From Thermomonas carbonis (lineage in GTDB: Bacteria > Pseudomonadota > Gammaproteobacteria > Xanthomonadales > Xanthomonadaceae): 64,000 nt of DNA. The stretch is taken from contig NZ_CP060719.1 in the NCBI RefSeq assembly GCF_014396975.1, forward strand, positions 2,948,001 through 3,012,000. Direction: 5' to 3'. Below, piece by piece: positions 58,415-64,000 of this stretch (positions are counted from its first letter, which is position 1; every line of letters starts with the position of its first letter). The position numbers and the translations under genes are program-made. Below the pieces are notes generated by a model, which ran no database searches, was not told the DNA's origin, and saw only the letters and a list, made by a program, of their open reading frames with translations.

Positions 58415-60058
58415 TCAAGTGCGCGACACGGCCCATGCAGCGGCTTCATCGCGGATTGCCGTGAAAACACCGCCCCAGTCCCCGCGCGAAGGTTGCCGGA
58501 ACAAGCGCATCGTCGGGTACCACGGCGAATCCATGCGTTTCAGCATCCAGCGCCATTCCGGCATCCACTTCAGTGCAAGCCAGACAGGACGCCCCAACGC
58601 ACCGGCCAGATGGGCCACCGCGGTGTCGGACGTGACCACCAGATCGAGGCTTTGCATCAATGCGGCCGTGTCCAGAAACGCATGAGCGCCGGCATCGAAG
58701 CGTGGATCCGGTTCCAGCACCTGCATCCCGGCCGGCAACGAACGCAATTGCTCGATGCCGTGGCCGCGTTGCAGGCTGATCAGGCGCACCCCGGGCATGT
58801 CCGCGAGCGGGGCGAACGCGGCCAGCGGAATCGATCGACCCGCATCGATCTTGCGCTCAGGCCTGCCCTGCCAGCAGATACCCACATTGAGTGCAACAGG
58901 CTCGCAAAGTCCTGCCCAACGCGCCACGCGTGCCGGATCCGCGGACAGGTAGGGCACGTCCGCGGGAATGTCGCCGACGCCCATGCCCAGCAGTCTTGGC
59001 ACGCTCCACAACTGACAATGGAAGTCGAAACCGTGCGGCTCCTCGTCGGCAGGCAAGAAGCGGACCGGCCACGGGCTGCTGCGCAGCAATTCGAACAAGG
59101 CCGGCCTGCCTTGGAAGGTGATCTCCGCGCCCATCGCCTGCAAGCACGGGATGAAGCGCCAGTACTGCAATGCATCGCCGAAACCGTTGGGTTCGGAGAG
59201 CAGGAGGGACTTGCACGCCAACGGTTCGCCGCGCCACTGCGGGATGCCGTTCACCGCACCATTCGCACGTTGCCGCGCATCCAGCGCCTGCAGGCTGGCC
59301 TCGTAATCCCGCCAACCAGCGGCGTAATCGCCACGCAACAGGTGCAACGCACCACGCCGCTTTGCGGCTTCGGCGAAGCCCGGTCGCGCGGCCAGCGCGG
59401 CATCGAAATCGGCCATGGCCGCATCGAGTTGGCCAAGCTCCTGGCGGGACAGTCCGCGATTGGAAAGCGCGTCCGGATAGCCGGGACGCAGGCGCAACGC
59501 CTCATCGAAGCAGGCGATCGCCTCCTCGAACGACCCGAGGTCGTGCAGCGCATTGCCGAGGTTGTTGATCGCTTCCGCGAACTGCGGCGCCGCGGCGACC
59601 GCTTGGCGAAAATCCGCCACTGCTTCGTCCAGGCGGCCAAGATCGTTCCAGGTGATGCCGCGGGCATTCAGCGCGATGGGCACGCCCGGCATCAGCGATA
59701 CCCCGCGGCCTGCATCCGCGTGGGCGTCCTCGAAGCGCCCGAACTCGCGCAGGGCCATCGCCCGGCGCACGTAGGCGATACCGAACCGGGGATTGCGCGC
59801 GATCGCCGCATCATGGGCCTGAATCGCGTCGGCATGGCGACCAAGCCGCTGCAGCACCAAGCCACGATTGTCGTGGGGCTCGGGGAGCCGCGGATCCAGC
59901 GCGATCACGCGTTCATAGCTGGCCAGCGCGTCCGGCCAGCGCTCCAGTGCGAACAGCAGTCCTCCACGGTCATGCCAAGCCACCAAGTCGCGGGGGTCAT
60001 GCCGGATCGCCGCCTCGCACTGTGCGAGCCGCTGCGCGATGTCGTGTGCTTGGTTCAT
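58415..60058 (-). CDS. TPR-repeat protein with glycosyltransferase-9-like C-terminal domain
   Basis: This 547-residue protein has about seven tetratricopeptide repeats in the first 240 residues (e.g. WPDALASYERVIALDPRLPE, FEEAIACFDEALRLRPGYPD). The C-terminal domain of about 280 residues matches the ADP-heptose/GT9-like fold (VGICWQGRPERKIDAGRSI, VVTSDTAVAHLAGALGRPVW). Such proteins are common in proteobacteria; a role in glycan addition or polysaccharide handling is inferred. The only neighbour on this strand is the YCII gene, 41 bases downstream. Confidence 0.88.
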   Translation of the reverse strand: MNQAHDIAQRLAQCEAAIRHDPRDLVAWHDRGGLLFALERWPDALASYERVIALDPRLPEPHDNRGLVLQRLGRHADAIQAHDAAIARNPRFGIAYVRRAMALREFGRFEDAHADAGRGVSLMPGVPIALNARGITWNDLGRLDEAVADFRQAVAAAPQFAEAINNLGNALHDLGSFEEAIACFDEALRLRPGYPDALSNRGLSRQELGQLDAAMADFDAALAARPGFAEAAKRRGALHLLRGDYAAGWRDYEASLQALDARQRANGAVNGIPQWRGEPLACKSLLLSEPNGFGDALQYWRFIPCLQAMGAEITFQGRPALFELLRSSPWPVRFLPADEEPHGFDFHCQLWSVPRLLGMGVGDIPADVPYLSADPARVARWAGLCEPVALNVGICWQGRPERKIDAGRSIPLAAFAPLADMPGVRLISLQRGHGIEQLRSLPAGMQVLEPDPRFDAGAHAFLDTAALMQSLDLVVTSDTAVAHLAGALGRPVWLALKWMPEWRWMLKRMDSPWYPTMRLFRQPSRGDWGGVFTAIRDEAAAWAVSRT

Positions 60059-60295
60059 GGGAGAGATCGATGCGATAGATGCATAAGCGACAGGATAGTG
60101 GACGCATCACGATCCGCCGGACCACATCCACGCGGCAATGAAACGAAGACAAGGGTGATGAAGATCACCGGCATCCGTCAGTCAACGCCAGAAACAGCGA
60201 AGCTGATGCGAACGGAATTGAGTGGAATCTTGCCGCGCCCATCACCGTTCGGCTGGTATTCCTGACCTCCCCCACGGAAGGAAAAGGAATGCGCC

Positions 60296-60778
60296 ATGAC
60301 CGATGCACGCGACCTTGAACGCAAATTCTGGAAGGCCATCGACCACGACCGCACGGTGATGCTGGGCATCACCGGCGTGGCCCCGCGGCCCATGACCGCA
60401 TTGGCGGAAGACGAGCAGGCACCGATCTGGTTCTTCACCGCCTCTGACACCGACTTGGCCGAAAGCCTGCGCGGCAGCCTGGGCAAGCAGGCCACCGCCA
60501 CCATCGCCAGCAAGGATCACGCTCTGTTCGCCACGGTCAGCGGCAAGATCGTGGTCGACAACGACCCGGCGGTGATCGACCGCCTCTGGAACCCGTTCAT
60601 CGCCGCGTGGTTCGAGGGCGGCAAGGATGATCCCAAGCTGCGCCTGCTGCGCATGGATCCCGAAGACGCGCATGTCTGGCTCAACGAGAACAGCCTGCTT
60701 GCGGGCGTGAAATTGATGTTGGGCGTCGATCCGAAACGCGCCTACGAAGACAAGACCGGCGATATCGACATCGCCTGA
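60296..60778 (+). CDS. Pyridoxamine-phosphate-oxidase-fold general stress protein
   Basis: This 160-residue protein begins MTDARDLERKFWKAIDHDRT. It is a split-barrel flavin-binding fold of the Pyrid_ox_like (PF16242) family: MLGITGVAPRPMTALAED, IWFFTASDTDLAESL, FATVSGKIVVDNDP and LWNPFIAAWFEGGKDDPKLR. Homologues are induced by stress and may reduce or bind flavin. A strong purine-rich ribosome binding site (GAAGGAAAAGGAATG) precedes the ATG. It stands alone. Confidence 0.9.
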   Translation: MTDARDLERKFWKAIDHDRTVMLGITGVAPRPMTALAEDEQAPIWFFTASDTDLAESLRGSLGKQATATIASKDHALFATVSGKIVVDNDPAVIDRLWNPFIAAWFEGGKDDPKLRLLRMDPEDAHVWLNENSLLAGVKLMLGVDPKRAYEDKTGDIDIA

Positions 60779-60798
60779 CCTGCCCTCTGGGGCCGGCA

Positions 60799-61038
60799 TC
60801 ACCCGTCGTCGTCGGCCTGCTGCAGGTCGACGGCGTCGCGGTCGTAGCCCAGCAACTCGCCGGGCGTGCAGTCCAGCACCAGGCACAACTTCGCCAAGGT
60901 GCGGAAGCGGATTCCCTTGACCTTGCCACTGCGGAACAGCGAGAGCTGGGTTTCGCTGATCCCAACCGTGGCCGCAAGTTCGCGCGCCTTCATGCCGCGA
61001 CGGACGAGCATCTCGTCGAGGGTCACCCGGATCGGCAT
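60799..61038 (-). CDS. Small XRE/Cro-type HTH regulator
   Basis: This 79-residue protein is almost entirely a helix-turn-helix domain: VTLDEMLVRRGMKARELAAT, VGISETQLSLFRSGKVKGIR, FRTLAKLCLVLDCTPGELLG. It belongs to the HTH_26 type often encoded beside DUF2975 membrane proteins (YozG/YoaS-like pairs). Its ATG shares a base with the DUF2975 stop (TGATG), so it is coupled to it. It probably controls this operon and maybe the divergent ABC transporter. Confidence 0.88.
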   Translation of the reverse strand: MPIRVTLDEMLVRRGMKARELAATVGISETQLSLFRSGKVKGIRFRTLAKLCLVLDCTPGELLGYDRDAVDLQQADDDG

Positions 61039-61529
61039 CAGACGATCTCGTCCAGTTCGGCCTGCAGCGCACGCGCCTGGTCGACCAGCCGCGCCAGCAA
61101 CACCAGTGCCGCGCCGACCACTCCCAGCACGATCCCCGACAGGTCGAAATACAGGTAACCACCCTGCCCACCAGCGATCCAGCGCGACAGGTTGGTCACC
61201 GCGAACACATTGAACAACGCCCCGGCAAGCACGCCGATGCCGATGTGCCGCATCGCGCGTGCCACGGTCGGATGGAACAAGCGACCGGCGGCCAGGTCGC
61301 CCAGTGCGCGTTGCACCGCCCAAAGCGCCCACAGATAGCCAAGCCCAGGCAGGAAGCGCACCACCGAAAGCAGGGCCCGGGTGTTCCAGCCTTCCGGCAT
61401 GTCGTTTGCCATCCGCCATGGCAGCCCGATCATGCCCATCGCCAGCAGCACGAGCAGGCCAGCGAACACCACGAGCGTCGCGGCGCGCAGGAGCCGGCAT
61501 TGGCGACGGAAACTATCGGTTATCGGCAT
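61038..61529 (-). CDS. DUF2975 membrane protein
   Basis: This 163-residue protein has four predicted membrane helices (ATLVVFAGLLVLLAMGMIGL, an amphipathic second, HIGIGVLAGALFNVFAVT, GIVLGVVGAALVLLARLVDQ). It matches DUF2975, a family that accompanies small XRE regulators and may act as their membrane-bound modulator; no function is established. The ATG at 61529 is chosen over a TTG at 61556. The divergent promoter region lies immediately upstream. Confidence 0.87.
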   Translation of the reverse strand: MPITDSFRRQCRLLRAATLVVFAGLLVLLAMGMIGLPWRMANDMPEGWNTRALLSVVRFLPGLGYLWALWAVQRALGDLAAGRLFHPTVARAMRHIGIGVLAGALFNVFAVTNLSRWIAGGQGGYLYFDLSGIVLGVVGAALVLLARLVDQARALQAELDEIV

Positions 61530-61560
61530 CGGACACCCCTGTCGTTGGTCATGCAAGTTT

Positions 61561-61611
61561 AATCTTGACTTAAAGTTTTGCTGTCCCTTAACTTTATCTC
61601 AGACTTAAATT
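61561..61611. promoter_or_regulatory. AT-rich divergent promoter/operator between DUF2975-XRE and the ABC transporter
   Basis: A sigma-70-like promoter for the plus strand is TTGACT (61565-61570) with TTAACT (61588-61593) 17 bases on. ACTTAAA occurs at 61568-61574 and again at 61603-61609, with a related TTAACTTTA between, bracketing the promoter. The element is strikingly AT-rich for this GC-rich window and is a likely binding site for the adjacent XRE protein. Confidence 0.6.
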
Positions 61612-61627
61612 TCCGGGAAGCCCCCGC

Positions 61628-62563
61628 ATGCACACCGCCATCGAAACCCAAGGTCTCACCCGCCGCTTCGGCCAGCGCGCGGCGGTCGATGCGGTCTCCA
61701 TGACCGTGCCCGAACGCAGCATCTACGGCTTCCTGGGCCGCAACGGCGCGGGCAAGACCACCACCATCAAGCTGCTGCTCGGCCTGCTGCAGGCGGATGC
61801 CGGGCGGGCGCGGATCGCCGGTATCGATGTCGCCGCCGACCGGATCGGCGCTGCGCGCAAGGTCGGCGCGCTGCTGGAAGCGCAGGGCTTCTACCCGCAT
61901 CTCGGCGGCCGCGAGAACCTGGACCTCACCCGTCGCCTGCTGGGCCTGCCCAGGCGGGAAATCGACCGCGTCCTGGAGGTCACCGAAATGACCGCGCATG
62001 GCGGCCGGCGCGTCGCCGACTATTCGCTGGGCATGCGCCAACGGCTCGGCCTCGCCCGGGCAATGCTCGGTGCGCCTCCGGTGCTGATCCTGGACGAACC
62101 GACCAACGGGCTGGATCCGGAGGGCATCGCCGACATGCGCGGCTTCCTGCGCGAGCTGCCCGCGCGCAGCGGCGCCACCGTGTTGCTGTCCAGCCACCTG
62201 CTCGGCGAGATCGAACAGACCGCGACCCATATCGGCATCCTCAGCCATGGTCGGCTGGTGCTGGAAGGCGCGCTGGCCGAACTCAAGGCAGGACTGGCCA
62301 CCGAAGTCGCGATCGAGACCGACACGCCGGAGCGCGCGCTGCTGCTCGCCCGCGAACACGGTTTCGATGTCGAACAGGCCGACGATGCCCTGGTCGCGCG
62401 CTTCGCCGCGGGCGAGGACGTGCGCGACGCCACCGCCACGCTCAACCGCGTGCTGTGCATCGCCGGCGGCATCCGCATCCATGCCCTTGCGCCGCGTCGG
62501 CGCTCGCTGGAAACCCTGTATCGCAATGCCGCCAAGGTCGCCGAACCAGCGGCGCTGGCCTGA
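61628..62563 (+). CDS. ABC transporter ATP-binding protein
   Basis: This 311-residue ATPase has Walker A GRNGAGKTTTIKLLLG (near residue 38), the signature YSLGMRQRLGLARAM, Walker B VLILDEPTNGLDPEG and the His switch in LLSSHLLGEIEQTA. The C-terminal about 90 residues form the extension typical of ABC-2 type exporters (antibiotic, lantibiotic or Na+ families). The permease gene follows 16 bases later. The cargo is not identifiable. Confidence 0.93.
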   Translation: MHTAIETQGLTRRFGQRAAVDAVSMTVPERSIYGFLGRNGAGKTTTIKLLLGLLQADAGRARIAGIDVAADRIGAARKVGALLEAQGFYPHLGGRENLDLTRRLLGLPRREIDRVLEVTEMTAHGGRRVADYSLGMRQRLGLARAMLGAPPVLILDEPTNGLDPEGIADMRGFLRELPARSGATVLLSSHLLGEIEQTATHIGILSHGRLVLEGALAELKAGLATEVAIETDTPERALLLAREHGFDVEQADDALVARFAAGEDVRDATATLNRVLCIAGGIRIHALAPRRRSLETLYRNAAKVAEPAALA

Positions 62564-62579
62564 CTACCGGAGCCCGACC

Positions 62580-63332
62580 ATGCCGCACGCCGCCCCTCCC
62601 CGTTTCGCCACCGCCCTCGCCGTCGAGGCCTTCAAGCTGCGCCGCTCGCTCGCGCTGTTTCTGGCGGCAGTGGCACCGCTGCTGATCGCGGTGTTCGTGT
62701 TCTTCAACCTGCTGCGGCTGGAAAAGGGCGCGCCGTGGGCAATGACCCTGCAGTCGTCCGCGGCGATCTGGGCGTTCTTCATGCTGCCGATGAGCGTGAC
62801 CGCGCTGACCGCACTGGTCGCGCACACCGAGCACGGCCCGCGCGCCTGGGACCATCTGCGCGCCCTGCCCCTGCCGCGTTGGCACCTGTACGCATCGAAG
62901 GCGCTCTGCGTGCTCGGCGTGGTCGCGGCGATGAGCCTGCTGCTGGCCCTGCTCACCATGTTCGCCGTCGAAGCCGCAGGCCTGATCAAGCCGGCGGTCG
63001 CGGCGATCGGTACGCCCGACATCGGCGGATATCTCGCATTGCTCGGCCGCATCTTCCTGGCCGCATGGCTGCTGGTCGCGGTGCAGCTGTGGATCGCGTT
63101 GCGCTATTCGAGCTTTGTCCCCGCACTGGCGGTCGGCATCGGCGGCACATTCTTCGCGGTGGTCGCCACCTCGGCGAAGATCGGCGCGTTCCTGCCCTGG
63201 CAGATCCCGGTCAACCAACTCGCCAGCGATCCGGCACGCGCGCACCTCGCGCTGGCGCTTGGCTGCATCGGCGGTTGCGCCGTGTTCGTGGCGATGCTGT
63301 GGCAGTTGGGCCGACGCGAAGTGCTGGGCTGA
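62580..63332 (+). CDS. ABC-2-type transporter permease
   Basis: This 250-residue permease has six predicted membrane segments (SLALFLAAVAPLLIAVFVFF, IWAFFMLPMSVTALTALVAH, ALCVLGVVAAMSLLLALLTM and more). It resembles the LanFEG/ABC-2 permeases that pair with the upstream ATPase. Together with the XRE-DUF2975 pair it could form a stress- or peptide-responsive exporter module. It is convergent with the M14 peptidase gene 11 bases away. Confidence 0.9.
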   Translation: MPHAAPPRFATALAVEAFKLRRSLALFLAAVAPLLIAVFVFFNLLRLEKGAPWAMTLQSSAAIWAFFMLPMSVTALTALVAHTEHGPRAWDHLRALPLPRWHLYASKALCVLGVVAAMSLLLALLTMFAVEAAGLIKPAVAAIGTPDIGGYLALLGRIFLAAWLLVAVQLWIALRYSSFVPALAVGIGGTFFAVVATSAKIGAFLPWQIPVNQLASDPARAHLALALGCIGGCAVFVAMLWQLGRREVLG

Positions 63333-63343
63333 GCGCGGTTCGC

Positions 63344-64000
63344 TCAGCTTGAATTGGCAAGCGCAAAATCGATCGCCGCGCGCACGGCCGCAGCCTGTGC
63401 GTCGTTGCATTGCTGCGGCGTGGCGCGCGGGCTGTCCGGGTAGACCTCGGTGGTGGTGACATAGGACGCATCGGTGGCACCGGCGCACAGGCCGAGCGCG
63501 CGGCAGTCGTACTCGATCACGCCCGGTGCGACCACCGGGGATCCGATGATGGTGCCGTCGGGATCGGCCGGCGCGATATGCGTCACCTTCGCTACTTCGG
63601 CATTGATCGCCTGCTGGAAGCCCGGCTCCGGCCGCGCACTGTCCGCGCACAGATAGAAACCATCGGGAATCGTGCCGGGTTCGTAGTCCTTGCCGTCGCG
63701 CGCGGCCAATGCGGGGCGGAATTCGGACTCGTCGCTGTCGGTGGTTTCGTGCAGGTCGACGTGCACCAGCACGCGGCCTTGCAGCGGCGCGATCAAGGCC
63801 AGCACAGCCGCGGATTCTGCAACCGGGCCGCCGGCCTTGAAGTTTCGGTTCGGATCCAGCGCATCCGGGTTCCAGCGATTGATCCTCTCGTAGGCCCACG
63901 GGCTCACGCAAGGCACGACCAGCAGGTTGGCGCGGCCCGCGTAGTCAGCGGCATGGCGCTCCACGAACTGCAGCGCCCCGTGCACACCGCTGGTTTCGTA
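63344..64000 (-). CDS. M14-type zinc carboxypeptidase / aspartoacylase-like protein, 5' end outside window
   Basis: The visible 218 residues (frame open to the window edge) resemble M14 metallopeptidases: TSGVHGALQFVERH (Gly-x-His-Gly zinc region), NPDALDPNRNFKAGG (Asn-Arg substrate site), LVHVDLHETTDSDESEFRPA (second His) and TTTEVYPDSPRATPQQ (catalytic Glu region). The N-terminal part is missing. It is convergent with the transporter permease. Confidence 0.85.
   Translation of the reverse strand, partial: YETSGVHGALQFVERHAADYAGRANLLVVPCVSPWAYERINRWNPDALDPNRNFKAGGPVAESAAVLALIAPLQGRVLVHVDLHETTDSDESEFRPALAARDGKDYEPGTIPDGFYLCADSARPEPGFQQAINAEVAKVTHIAPADPDGTIIGSPVVAPGVIEYDCRALGLCAGATDASYVTTTEVYPDSPRATPQQCNDAQAAAVRAAIDFALANSS

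Overview
The window is GC-rich DNA with almost no spare intergenic space. It looks like a chromosomal segment of a gammaproteobacterium of the Lysobacteraceae/Xanthomonadaceae type (Lysobacter, Luteimonas or Thermomonas-like). This is inferred from the RbfA N-terminus ([15 protein letters not shown]), the metY-rimP-nusA-infB-rbfA-truB-rpsO-pnp order fused to a 14-gene nuo operon, and the general protein style; no 16S gene is present. I see no transposon, phage, CRISPR array or integrase.

Layout. (1) 1-5.2 kb: the 3' part of tex, a VapBC-type toxin-antitoxin pair, a short MscS-like channel, purU, a Tat-exported serine hydrolase and a small Oxidored-like zinc-type protein. (2) 5.2-9.1 kb: a class Ia ribonucleotide reductase operon (nrdA-nrdB, 4-base overlap) preceded by a clear cobalamin riboswitch and a sigma-70-like promoter. 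(3) 9.1-18.4 kb: the transcription/translation cluster pnp, rpsO, truB, rbfA, infB, nusA, rimP and an initiator tRNA, all on the minus strand. (4) 18.4-33.2 kb: complete complex I, nuoA to nuoN, on the minus strand with a chain of 1- to 4-base start/stop overlaps. (5) 33.4-47.3 kb: housekeeping and accessory enzymes: ABC-F Uup, a 32-residue lysine-rich protein, SelO, a DEAD-box helicase, a glutamine amidotransferase, two HI0933-type flavoproteins, a DDAH-TrhO-small membrane protein operon, and M61 and M1 peptidases. (6) 47.6-60 kb: a long exported Arg/Gln/Asp-rich protein with a good terminator, a DksA/TraR zinc-finger protein, two diguanylate cyclases, a Tat-exported epimerase-like protein, a BlaI/BlaR1-type pair with an unusual C-terminal region, an exported peroxiredoxin, a YCII protein and a TPR-glycosyltransferase-like protein. 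(7) 60-64 kb: a PPOX-fold stress protein, and an XRE-DUF2975 pair divergent from an ABC transporter, then a truncated M14 peptidase.

Three genes carry lesions. pnp lacks one C in a C run, nuoM lacks one base in a G/C run near codon 29, and the M61 peptidase has an in-frame TAA between its signal peptide and its mature part. The first two are single-base deletions in homopolymers of essential or highly conserved genes, so sequencing error is the simplest explanation, although the pnp site also happens to form a heptamer (C_CCC_CCT) in the right phase for -1 slippage.

The most interesting regulatory features are the B12 riboswitch over a B12-independent reductase, a triple CTAG-box element in front of the blaI-like gene, a perfect hairpin that buries the ribosome binding site of the peroxiredoxin gene, and an AT-rich divergent promoter with repeated ACTTAAA elements beside the XRE-DUF2975 pair. 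No wholly new multi-gene system stands out. The best candidate for something under-described is the BlaI / modified BlaR1 / hairpin-controlled exported peroxiredoxin cluster at 51.8-54.8 kb.
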